Source: Fibrobacter sp. UWR2
GTDB lineage: Bacteria > Fibrobacterota > Fibrobacteria > Fibrobacterales > Fibrobacteraceae
DNA length: 42,357 nucleotides
Assembly: GCF_002210285.1 (NCBI RefSeq)
Contig: NZ_MWQE01000015.1
Location: forward strand, 1 to 42,357
Reading direction: 5' to 3'
Shown in pieces: positions 33,069 to 41,060 of the stretch (positions are counted from its first letter, which is position 1; each line of letters starts with the position of its first letter). The position numbers and the translations under genes were made by a program. The notes below the pieces were generated by a model. The model ran no database searches. It had not been told where the DNA came from and saw only the letters and a list, made by a program, of their open reading frames with translations.

Positions 33069-36000
33069 TTATTTTCTCCTGAATTCCACTCTAAACAATG
33101 GAACCCAGGTTTCCTGCCCGTCTTCGGATGTCCAACGAACAATCTGTGAAAGGATTGCCTTTTGCGGAACCAGGACGTTCTTTGCTAGGCTTTTCACAAG
33201 GCCGCCGGTAAAATCCTTTGCAAACCAAGCCCAATAAAGAGAGCCTTGTTTTATGCAGTATTTTCCGTTTTTTTGATGAAGTTCGACAGAAAGGGGTGTT
33301 CCTAGCGATTCTTTTTCTAAAACCTGTTGTAGCTTTTCAACAAAAACATCGCTAGAATCACCTTTTTTCAGATACTGTCCCAAAGCCATGTCACTGAGTC
33401 CTGTTTCAATATGCAGAACCTTCGGGATGGTCACACCGTTAATTTTACCTTGCTTGACAAAATGGCTTAACCATTCCTGCGGCAGCATTTTTTCAGCGCC
33501 AATAATAGTTAGCGATTTCTTTGCTCGTGTCGCAGCGACGTAAAGCAGACGATAATTTTCTTGTGCTATTTTCTCGTCGGCATCTTTCAACGCCCACGAA
33601 CCTAGCGCAAGGATTACATTATCCCATTCAAGTCCTTTTGCGCTATGCATTGTCCCTATAGAAACCGCACCCATGTTTTTCGTTGCAAAGTCGCTATACG
33701 ACACTTCGCTCAAATATTGGTTGAAATCACCTAATGTAATTTCGTCTTCTCCGCAAGCTGTTTCGGTCTCTATAAAATCGTTTACCAATGCATCCAGCAA
33801 CTCAAAAGAACTTTCTGTTTTATGGTTCGATTTGTAATCATCTGCAAGTCGTTTAAATTCTTTTGCACTCCACGGGAATTTACCTACCCGCGGGTCTTCC
33901 TGGAGTATTTTGCTGAATCCTAAAATTTCTCGCGTTTTCTCAATGGGACATTTGTCCTTGTCTCGCCCTTTAAGAAGGCGATATGGGATATTTTTCTCCT
34001 CTAATTTCGCTGCGGCCAAGAAGGCTTCTGCATTTTCTCTCGTCAGAATACAATAGGACTCTGTTGAATTTGATGAAAATCTTTTTGCGAGAATTTCCGC
34101 AGCTGCAAAAGCCGCTGTAGCTTTATCACCTTCTTCATAAAATGCTAGCGTCGCTTTGTCCTGTTTTAACGCAAACTGTTGTGAGCCTTCTTTTACGCGT
34201 TCTGTCATCAAATCAAGCAATTTTGCATTTGCTCGCACAAGTCCGGCGACAGAGCGGTAATTTGTCGTTAAATAGAATTTTTCGGTATTCGGGAATTCAT
34301 CGGCAAATTTTTGGAAATACTGAGAAGAACTTCCACGGAAAGCAAAAATACTTTGATCATCGTCTCCAACGACAATAACGCGGGGATCTTTTTCTCCTAA
34401 ATCATAAAGAGCTCGCAATAGGCGGTATTCTCCTGCAGACAAATCCTGAAATTCATCAACAAGAATAACACCGGGGGCACCTACGCCAACGTCTTCTCCA
34501 GATTCAAGAAGTTCGGCGGCCTTTGAAACAACGTCGTCAGCATTTTCAAGCGCTTTTTTATTTCCCTGTACGCCAAGTATGGAGAATGCGAGCGAATGGA
34601 ATGTAGTAATCGTTACTTTAGCTGCTAATGGCCCAGCCAAATCAAACAGGCGCTTTCTGAGCTCGCGGCATGCCGCGCGCGTGTATGTCAAGCACAGGAT
34701 TGAATCGGGTTTTGCTTCTTCAATCCACAAAAGCGATGCGACTTTATGAACAAGCAGGTGCGTTTTTCCTGAACCAGGACCAGCACCTACAAGGATGTGT
34801 TTCTTGCGACTTTTTATGACCTTACGCTGTTCGTCGTTGACTTTTTCAATTTTTCGCTTTAATTCATCGGATACAGAATCCATTTGGGCAACGCCCTGCA
34901 TGTATTTCAAACGGAAATCTGCAATATCCATTACAAAATAATCATCTAGCAACTGCTGAGCCATTTGCTCATCGGTAAGCATCATCTTGGCATATTCACC
35001 GACAATATGAATCGCTTCTGCTTTATGCTTATAATGCGCATCAAGCATTTCGAAGTCTTTAGGAGTAAAATTGCGTTGTTTTGATTCTGGATTCAATTCC
35101 AAGACAAGTCCGGTATAGAAAACGACAAGGCCATGGTCCAGTGTAATGGATCCAACTAAGTGCAAGAAGAGAAGGGCATACTCCAGTTGCTTTTGCATCT
35201 CAATACGGCCAACAGCTTTCTCGCCGTACATTTTTCTCATTAAACTATTTAAGGAGAACCAGACGATATTTCCATTTTTATGAGCTTGTTCCTTTTGCAT
35301 ATCCGTCAATGCATCAATGGTCTTGTCAAATATCTGCCATTGCTTCTTGAGGTTCTCCTTGACACTTTCAGGAGGAACAAGAAATTCTATCTGGTAAACC
35401 TGATGCCCCGCTTCTACCAAATGAATTTCAGCGACACTCTCGTGAGCCCAATAGCGCAAAATTCCGCGGAAAATGAAAAGATTCCGCCTAGATGTAGAAG
35501 CTCCAATTGAATCGGCTCTTTGATTCAACTGGGAATTGAGTTTGGTCATGTCTAAGACAAATCGGTCATTAACACCCTTGCCTTCGCACGCTTTCAACAG
35601 TTCTTCTTGCAATTCGGAGGCGGCCTTCAGGAGTGAACGCGGAGTGTCATTGCCTTTTCTCTGCAATCTAGCGCTCCAGTCATCTTCTTCGTTCAAAAGA
35701 TTGAGCGCTCTCAACAGACGCAGTCCATCATTAGCTTGTTCGCGTGTCAAACCCAAATTTACCGTAAGTTCGTCAAGAGCGCATTCCGGAGAACGGGTCC
35801 ATCGTTTGCTGATAATGTGATGAATTATGCGATATGCGATATTTTCGGTTGAGTTAGTGATTTCAATCTTGTCTGAACCGATTCTTTCACGGGCCTCTTC
35901 TGCAGAATCAACCGAAATGGATGAACCATACATTTGAGTTCTATTCCGCTTACGCTTCAAGAATCCCTGTTCTTCCAAAACAAGAATGGCAAGCTTGACT

Positions 36001-38015
36001 TTGGTTGTGTTGACACTTGCGTCAGATTCTTTTTCGGTCCATCCACATAAATCGGCAATTTCGAGAGCCGACATGATTATGCGATTCTGGTTGCCAGCTG
36101 TTTTTTTCAAAACTTTCCAGACGGATGAAATCTCTTGTGCAGATAGCTTAGATTGTTGAAGAATTTGAAAGTTCGTGTCAAGATCTTTAGGATTGAAAAG
36201 TGCTACGCAGCTAGCTTGCAATTTTGGATCACGACCCGCACGGCCTGCTTCTTGTACATAATTTTCCAGTGTACTAGAAATTTCGTAGTGAGCGACCAGT
36301 TCCACGTTGTCCTTGTCAACGCCCATTCCGAAAGCCGTTGTCGCCACCATGGTATCCACTTCGCCATTCTGGAATTGATCCTGAATGGTCATTTTCTTTT
36401 CAGATTCCATTTTGCCGTTATAACAGGCACTGGCGAAACCTCGATTGTACAATTCCTCGGCTAAGGATTCTGTTGTCTTGACTTTGGATGCATATATGAT
36501 TTTGGGGCCATTATATTCGCGAAGAACATTTACCAGCTGCTTGCGTCGCTCGTTAGGAGATTCTGAAGATTCAATAACCTTATACGTCAGATTTGTTCGT
36601 TTTGCTGGGCTAATGAATTTTACCAACTCGAGATTTAGGCGCTCTTTGAAGTAGCCGCAGATGTCATCTACAACGGATTGTTTTGCCGTTGCCGTAAAAC
36701 AGCTCACAGAAATTGGTGATTCAAGATTCTTTTCCCTTTGCAGGTCTTTCAAGAAGTCGGCTAAATAAAGGTAATCGACTCTGAAATCGTGCCCCCAACC
36801 ACTAAAACAGTGTGCTTCATCTACAACGATACGTTCCACACGTCGATGTTTCAATATGTTGAACGTCGTATTTGAGCGCAATGATTCTGGAGAAATGTAG
36901 AGAATGTTCTTTTCGCCATTATTGACTTTCTCAATAACGTCTTTCCGTTCTGCGGGAGAAAGCATGGAGTTTATATAGGCGGCATCTCCTATTTGCCTTC
37001 GTTTTTCCAAAACGTCGACCTGGTCCTTCATCAAGGCGACAATCGGGGATATCACGACAGTCAAAGCGCCAACTTGGGTGCCAGCAATTAAGGCTGGCAA
37101 CTGGAAAGTCATGGATTTTCCGCCACCTGTTGGGAAAACCGCCAATAGGGATTCTCCGCGCATTGCCGATTCAACAACCTGCTGTTGAAGAGGAATTTTT
37201 TCCCCATTGAAAGCGCGAAAACTATCGAAGCCAAACCATTTTTTTAATTGTTTCGTTGAACTTAATTGTTCGGAACAGTATGGGCATTGGGGGTCTCCGC
37301 AAGGAACAAGACGCCTACGATGTAGAATGTTTTCAAGATGGGGGTATTGGTAACGTACCCAGTAAGGCACATAATCGCTAGGGCCTTCTTCATGAAACAA
37401 TGTTAGTAGAAAACACCATTCTGCACGGTATGCCTTCCATTCATTTTGAAAATCTTGACGCAAGCAAATTGCTTTTTCGTAATTAGAAGTGAACCAGCGC
37501 TGTATTTCCGCTATTTTAAGGCGCAGCTTTAGCGTGCTAGGGACATCGACCAGTTCAAAAAATGGAGCAAAGCCAGGTTCGTTTTTCAAAAACTGAAAGA
37601 GAAGATATTGGAGTTGCCATGGATAACTTTTCCATTTTTCGATGCAGTCTTCTAGCAATTTTTTGCAGAGTCTGGCATCTTCCAGCGGATCCGACGGGTC
37701 GTCTTCATTGTGCAAGTATTCCTTGCGCAATTTGTGATACGGCTTGCGCGGAAATAGCAACGAAGACAGCATCAAGGTATCGAGAGCCTTGACATTCGGA
37801 AAGTCAATTGAAAAATACTGTCGGAGTATCGGAGCGTCGTGACGCAGTACATTATGACCAACAATATAGACCGCCTTTGCAGCAGCCTCTTCCAATTTTG
37901 CCGGGCTTGTTGCCCGAACTCTTTCTTCGCCCAAAATATATCCATACTCCCGAACTTTCTTCGTTTCGGGGTTATATTCCAAGTCAAAGAATAAGAATTT
38001 GCTAAAATCGGGCAT
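33069..38015 (-). CDS. DEDD exonuclease - RecQ helicase - UvrD-like helicase fusion
   Basis: A 1648-residue protein with three enzyme modules. (1) Residues 1-125, a DnaQ-like exonuclease: Asp11 and Glu13 (FFDLEYN), Asp60 (GHNVLRHD) and Asp113. (2) Residues about 255-610, a RecQ-type SF2 helicase: Walker A PTGGGKS (295-301), DEAH (399-402), FTATAK, motif VI YVQEAGRAGRD (586-596), preceded by a small Cys cluster (239, 244, 247). Winged-helix-like sequence follows. (3) Residues about 1055-1550, an SF1A UvrD/Rep helicase: GAGPGSGKT (1077-1085), VDEFQD (1186-1191), VGDDDQSIFAFRG, TTNYRS, MHSAKGLEWDNV, VAATRAKKSL. All key motifs look intact. The gene is clearly more A+T-rich than the core genes, and the abiE pair lies directly upstream. 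A role in repair or defence is inferred. TATATT ends 8 bases before the ATG, with no Shine-Dalgarno. Confidence 0.92.
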   Translation of the reverse strand: MPDFSKFLFFDLEYNPETKKVREYGYILGEERVRATSPAKLEEAAAKAVYIVGHNVLRHDAPILRQYFSIDFPNVKALDTLMLSSLLFPRKPYHKLRKEYLHNEDDPSDPLEDARLCKKLLEDCIEKWKSYPWQLQYLLFQFLKNEPGFAPFFELVDVPSTLKLRLKIAEIQRWFTSNYEKAICLRQDFQNEWKAYRAEWCFLLTLFHEEGPSDYVPYWVRYQYPHLENILHRRRLVPCGDPQCPYCSEQLSSTKQLKKWFGFDSFRAFNGEKIPLQQQVVESAMRGESLLAVFPTGGGKSMTFQLPALIAGTQVGALTVVISPIVALMKDQVDVLEKRRQIGDAAYINSMLSPAERKDVIEKVNNGEKNILYISPESLRSNTTFNILKHRRVERIVVDEAHCFSGWGHDFRVDYLYLADFLKDLQREKNLESPISVSCFTATAKQSVVDDICGYFKERLNLELVKFISPAKRTNLTYKVIESSESPNERRKQLVNVLREYNGPKIIYASKVKTTESLAEELYNRGFASACYNGKMESEKKMTIQDQFQNGEVDTMVATTAFGMGVDKDNVELVAHYEISSTLENYVQEAGRAGRDPKLQASCVALFNPKDLDTNFQILQQSKLSAQEISSVWKVLKKTAGNQNRIIMSALEIADLCGWTEKESDASVNTTKVKLAILVLEEQGFLKRKRNRTQMYGSSISVDSAEEARERIGSDKIEITNSTENIAYRIIHHIISKRWTRSPECALDELTVNLGLTREQANDGLRLLRALNLLNEEDDWSARLQRKGNDTPRSLLKAASELQEELLKACEGKGVNDRFVLDMTKLNSQLNQRADSIGASTSRRNLFIFRGILRYWAHESVAEIHLVEAGHQVYQIEFLVPPESVKENLKKQWQIFDKTIDALTDMQKEQAHKNGNIVWFSLNSLMRKMYGEKAVGRIEMQKQLEYALLFLHLVGSITLDHGLVVFYTGLVLELNPESKQRNFTPKDFEMLDAHYKHKAEAIHIVGEYAKMMLTDEQMAQQLLDDYFVMDIADFRLKYMQGVAQMDSVSDELKRKIEKVNDEQRKVIKSRKKHILVGAGPGSGKTHLLVHKVASLLWIEEAKPDSILCLTYTRAACRELRKRLFDLAGPLAAKVTITTFHSLAFSILGVQGNKKALENADDVVSKAAELLESGEDVGVGAPGVILVDEFQDLSAGEYRLLRALYDLGEKDPRVIVVGDDDQSIFAFRGSSSQYFQKFADEFPNTEKFYLTTNYRSVAGLVRANAKLLDLMTERVKEGSQQFALKQDKATLAFYEEGDKATAAFAAAEILAKRFSSNSTESYCILTRENAEAFLAAAKLEEKNIPYRLLKGRDKDKCPIEKTREILGFSKILQEDPRVGKFPWSAKEFKRLADDYKSNHKTESSFELLDALVNDFIETETACGEDEITLGDFNQYLSEVSYSDFATKNMGAVSIGTMHSAKGLEWDNVILALGSWALKDADEKIAQENYRLLYVAATRAKKSLTIIGAEKMLPQEWLSHFVKQGKINGVTIPKVLHIETGLSDMALGQYLKKGDSSDVFVEKLQQVLEKESLGTPLSVELHQKNGKYCIKQGSLYWAWFAKDFTGGLVKSLAKNVLVPQKAILSQIVRWTSEDGQETWVPLFRVEFRRK

Positions 38016-38116
38016 TCACTTGAAATATAAATGAATTTAGGCATAAAAAACGCTTATTTTACAAGAATTACTATAGATTTCGCCTTTATTCGATTTATAA
38101 ACAGTTGAAAAAAGTA

Positions 38117-38959
38117 TTACCCCACTTTTTCCACAATAGGCTTGAAATACGTCTTGATTTGCTCGACAACCTTATCGAAGGTTACCTGCACCAAGGCATT
38201 TTTCTTCTTCACGAAAGCGTTCCATCGTTTAACGCGCTCTATTTCCGTTGCGAAGGAATCTTCGAAAACGACAATGTCATCAAACGTTGTCCTTCGGTTT
38301 CGGAATGTCTGGACAATGGCCTCTTGCAACAATTCAACATCAATCTTTTCACTCTGCAAGATTACATAAATGTCGTAGAAATCCTTGAAGCGGCTATTTG
38401 CATAGCCCAGCGAAACTATCGCCTCAAATTTTTCAGCAAGTACAGATTCGATGGAATATCCGTAAATCTTCGGACATTCCATATCCAACAATACAGGAAA
38501 CGACATTTCTTTTTTAGACGGGACAATCACATCGCCAAACCCGATATCAATGGACACGGGGAGTCGTGTGTTCCCGAGCAGTGCCGTGATACTGATGTTT
38601 GTGCCTAGATATTCGTCTTGCTTTTTTATTTCGCGAGCCTTGAGCGACGCCAAATCAAATACAAGTCCGTCATCCGCTGGGATAGAAAAAATCTCACCGA
38701 AAATTGAAAGAAGCGATTCCAATGTCCCGCTGATTTTGTCAGCCCGAAGGTCTATATCCGATGTAGAACGAGGGTAGTCCTTTCCGTAGAGAGCATAAAG
38801 AAAAATGCCTCCTTTGAGCGTGAAGTTTTCTCTATACTTTGACTTACCGATCCTGAATAGGGCTCGCTCCAATCCATAGACTGTGAGTAATTCCTGATAC
38901 AACCTAAAATTCGTCTTGGCGACATTCTTTAGTTTATCTTTTATTGACTGGACATTCAT
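38117..38959 (-). CDS. AbiEii-type nucleotidyltransferase toxin
   Basis: A 280-residue AbiEii/AbiGii-family protein. The nucleotidyltransferase core shows LKGGIFL (Gly50-Gly51), DIDLRA with Asp68 and Asp70, EKFEAIVS (about 176-183) and FKDFYDIYV (Asp193, Asp196), the four motifs of this toxin family. Related toxins transfer nucleotides to tRNA acceptor ends and stop growth. An upstream in-frame ATG (38998) lies inside the antitoxin gene; the ATG at 38957-38959 overlaps the antitoxin stop as ATGA, the usual coupling, and is chosen. Partner: the AbiEi-like gene just upstream. It looks complete. Confidence 0.9.
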   Translation of the reverse strand: MNVQSIKDKLKNVAKTNFRLYQELLTVYGLERALFRIGKSKYRENFTLKGGIFLYALYGKDYPRSTSDIDLRADKISGTLESLLSIFGEIFSIPADDGLVFDLASLKAREIKKQDEYLGTNISITALLGNTRLPVSIDIGFGDVIVPSKKEMSFPVLLDMECPKIYGYSIESVLAEKFEAIVSLGYANSRFKDFYDIYVILQSEKIDVELLQEAIVQTFRNRRTTFDDIVVFEDSFATEIERVKRWNAFVKKKNALVQVTFDKVVEQIKTYFKPIVEKVG

Positions 38960-39543
38960 ACGAGAACCTCCAGGTAAGTCTTCAGGATTTTCAGGCACGA
39001 AAGTTTTTCTGCATAGCGATAGAGTTTATTTATGTTCCGGTCTTGCCTTGCAAGGTAATTGGTCAGGATTTCCTTGGTTTCTTCGATCCCTACCTTGTTC
39101 CGGTTAGAGATGATGTCCACAACAGTTTTTTCTATATCGTAGATCTTGAAAGTGTTTTTGTTTTCGCTAAATGTGCGCACGCCAAGGGTGTGCCGCTCGC
39201 CTGAAAAGTAGTGCAGTGCAAGCCTTTGCGATTCTAGCTGCGAGGAAAGTTTTGTCTTTGGTGAAACCGCTACATCGATGGAGTCGGGGCGGAAGGTTGT
39301 CAGTCCGTAATAAACGGCTGCACTCAGAAGGCATACTACACCTTGGGGCGCAAACGCCTGAACGTAGTAAAAATCGTTCATGTCCCCGGTAAAGCCTGCA
39401 TTTTCGTAATACGACTTATTGAGCCGGAAAAGTTTGCCCTGTTCGACCATTTTCGATATTTGATAATACGAAAATCCCTGCTTTTGGAGTTCGTCACTCG
39501 AAAAGACAAGTTTTTTGTCGGATAGGACATTCTTTTGTGCCAT
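38956..39543 (-). CDS. AbiEi-type antitoxin and autorepressor
   Basis: A 195-residue protein. The N-terminal winged helix reads VFSSDELQKQGFSYYQISKM, then GKLFRLNKSYYEN, and a C-terminal domain has VCLLSAAVYYGLTTF and YDIEKTVVDIISNRNKVG, as in AbiEi antitoxins. AbiEi proteins neutralise AbiEii and repress their own promoter by binding inverted repeats. An ORF extending to 39693 is open in frame, but its extra 50 residues run through the promoter and inverted repeat; the ATG at 39541-39543 is chosen. The -10 box ends 6 bases before it, so the mRNA should be leaderless. Confidence 0.88.
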   Translation of the reverse strand: MAQKNVLSDKKLVFSSDELQKQGFSYYQISKMVEQGKLFRLNKSYYENAGFTGDMNDFYYVQAFAPQGVVCLLSAAVYYGLTTFRPDSIDVAVSPKTKLSSQLESQRLALHYFSGERHTLGVRTFSENKNTFKIYDIEKTVVDIISNRNKVGIEETKEILTNYLARQDRNINKLYRYAEKLSCLKILKTYLEVLV

Positions 39544-39549
39544 ACCATA

Positions 39550-39578
39550 AATATACTCTTTTGACGGTAAAATTTCAA
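39550..39578 (-). promoter_or_regulatory. Promoter of the abiE operon
   Basis: On the minus strand: TTGAAA (39573-39578), a 17-base spacer, then TATATT (39550-39555). The expected start site falls at about 39543, that is on the abiEi start codon. Confidence 0.8.
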
Positions 39579-39620
39579 CGAAATACGGAAAATGTTTGTT
39601 AATTCCGTATTTCGTTGAAA
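39573..39620. promoter_or_regulatory. 18-bp perfect inverted repeat, likely AbiEi operator
   Basis: TTTCAACGAAATACGGAA (39573-39590) and TTCCGTATTTCGTTGAAA (39603-39620) are exact reverse complements, separated by 12 bases. The left arm contains the whole -35 box of the abiE promoter. A repressor bound here would block RNA polymerase. It is not a terminator: no T run follows on either strand that would suit one. Confidence 0.8.
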
Positions 39621-39696
39621 AAATTTGGGGAAAACAACTACATTTTTGAATATTTGTAGTCGTTTTGTACAGGTCTGAGAATCTTTTTTCCATATT

Positions 39697-40542
39697 TTAC
39701 CCAACCTCCACCAAAAAATCTTCCCGTTTTAGCCCGTGTTCCGCATAGGGGTTTTCGTCAGGGTATCCCACTGGATTGCACAGCAGCAAGTGCTTTTTGC
39801 CGAGTTTGTCGGTGTACTCGCGCTTGATGGCGATGTGCGTGTGTCCTGCCTGCCAAATGCTTCCGTCATCCAAGTTCTCGAGGTATTCCTCTCCGTGGAA
39901 ATAGAAGAAGTTTGAGCAGGGGTCTTGCTGGTATCGCTCCGGCATGCCGAATTCCAGCGGCAGAAAGTGCGACATCATGATTTTGGGGCGCCGTGCGGTG
40001 AGTTCACGGAACGCGATGTCATAATGTCGCCAAAGTTTATCGGCGTTATTCTGCTTGTATTTCCAATGGCGGGCATCGAACCAGCGCGTTGCCCATAGGA
40101 TTTTGTTCGCCATCTCGGATGCCGCGGGAGTGTGTTTGTACTTGAAATCGCACATGCCCATGCAGCCTGCAACGCCTTCTGCGATGCGGTTCTCGAGCAA
40201 CTGGATGTTCGGGATTTTTCCTGCTTCGGCAAGGAAGTATTTTATCTTGCTTTCGGAGGTAAGAAAATCCCTATCGGAGCCGAATTCCCCTAGATGCTCA
40301 GTAATGATATCGTGGTTTCCAAAACACACATAGACGGTATCGTATTTCTCGGCAATGAACTTCAGGAACTCCACGTAGTTGAAGTAGTCGTTCGCGATAT
40401 CGCCCGCGATGCAGCAGGCATCTGCCGGTAAAAAGTTCCGTTCGAAGAAGACTTCGAAACTTTTGCGCAGTATGGCGAGTGTGCGGAACACCGGCGACAC
40501 ATAGAAATCGACATGTAGGTCGCTGATAAAATAGTAGGTCAT
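39697..40542 (-). CDS. Calcineurin-like metallophosphoesterase
   Basis: A 281-residue protein with the five signature blocks of the family in order: SDLHVDF (Asp8, His10), GDIAND, GNHD, MSHFLP and GHTHIA. These bind a two-metal centre. Substrate cannot be told from the sequence; relatives act on nucleotides, phosphoproteins or sugars. It lies upstream of abiEi on the same strand but separated by the abiE promoter and its inverted repeat, so it is probably a separate unit. AGGGA lies close before the ATG. Confidence 0.88.
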   Translation of the reverse strand: MTYYFISDLHVDFYVSPVFRTLAILRKSFEVFFERNFLPADACCIAGDIANDYFNYVEFLKFIAEKYDTVYVCFGNHDIITEHLGEFGSDRDFLTSESKIKYFLAEAGKIPNIQLLENRIAEGVAGCMGMCDFKYKHTPAASEMANKILWATRWFDARHWKYKQNNADKLWRHYDIAFRELTARRPKIMMSHFLPLEFGMPERYQQDPCSNFFYFHGEEYLENLDDGSIWQAGHTHIAIKREYTDKLGKKHLLLCNPVGYPDENPYAEHGLKREDFLVEVG

Positions 40543-40958
40543 ATTTATCCCTGCTTGGATTAATTTTCGTTATTTAATAGTCAAATACTCGCGGTCGCCT
40601 TGCGGCGATCGTCAAGAAGGTGTTATGACATGATTAACGTCTTTTTCAGACGGTGCTCTACGTTGAGCGCAACGGGGCCGTTCCCCCGCAGAGGTTCTGC
40701 CTTCGATTTGTGGCTCTGTCGCACCAGCAAAGGGGAGGCTACGTCAAGCAGATAGTTGAACATCCCGTCCGGTTCGAAACTCTGTCAACGGGGTTAATGC
40801 TATTCTACAGAGAATATATAATTTTTCCCAAGAAACGCAAAAAATTTTTGAGGTGCAGACTTGCTTCTTGCAGTTTGAGATTCCGGCTCAAGGGCCGGAA
40901 TGACGGATGTGGGAAATATTGCCATCTCCGCATTATAACAAAATCCTATAACAACCGA
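40543..40958. other. Gap without a convincing gene
   Basis: About 415 bases between the phosphoesterase start and the metY control region. A 102-codon plus-strand ORF (40653-40961) has no Shine-Dalgarno and no family features, so I do not call it. The stretch holds several short stems: GGTCGCC/GGCGATC near 40593-40610, CGTCT/AGACG near 40640-40655, and the hairpin listed separately at 40880-40901. The middle is less A+T-rich than the flanks. A structured RNA or a decayed element is possible, but I cannot assign one. Confidence 0.5.
40880..40901. repeat. REP-like perfect hairpin
   Basis: ATTCCGGC (40880-40887) and GCCGGAAT (40894-40901) form an 8-bp perfect stem with a 6-base loop in otherwise A+T-rich non-coding DNA, followed by TGACGG. 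The look is that of the small dispersed palindromes found between genes in many bacteria. Only one copy is in this window, so the dispersed-repeat reading is untested. Confidence 0.5.
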
Positions 40959-40983
40959 TAGTTAAATAGTATGCGTTTATGCC

Positions 40984-41012
40984 TTGACGGGGGCAAAATC
41001 TTATTCTATCTT
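40984..41012 (+). promoter_or_regulatory. Promoter of the metY leader and gene
   Basis: TTGACG (40984-40989), 17-base spacer, TATCTT (41007-41012). The -35 hexamer is identical to that of mccBA. Transcription would start near 41019, leaving a leader of about 240 bases. Confidence 0.8.
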
Positions 41013-41016
41013 AAAA

Positions 41017-41033
41017 CCTACAAGATTGGTAGG
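41017..41033 (+). promoter_or_regulatory. CCTA-N9-TAGG box at the metY start site
   Basis: CCTACAAGATTGGTAGG is an inverted repeat (CCTAC/GTAGG) beginning four bases after the -10 box. It has the same length and ends as the boxes at 28582 and 29675. Its right end, with the next A, gives an AGGA that is 8 bases before the mini-ORF at 41043. Confidence 0.6.
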
Positions 41034-41042
41034 AAAAACAAA

Positions 41043-41060
41043 ATGGTTTGTGATTCCTAA
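41043..41060 (+). CDS. Possible five-residue leader peptide in the metY leader
   Basis: ATG-GTT-TGT-GAT-TCC-TAA encodes MVCDS. AGGA at 41031-41034 lies 8 bases before the ATG. The placement relative to the box is the same as for the mccBA leader peptide. A five-codon ORF can occur by chance; the shared position and the Cys codon are the only support. Confidence 0.4.
   Translation: MVCDS

Noticed and set aside
39543-39693. Longer AbiEi start at 39693
   Set aside because: The extra 50 codons run through the promoter and the 18-bp inverted repeat and do not resemble the family N terminus.
40653-40961. A 102-codon plus-strand ORF before metY
   Set aside because: No Shine-Dalgarno, unusual composition with many Arg and Cys, no recognisable domain, and it runs through the perfect hairpin at 40880-40901.
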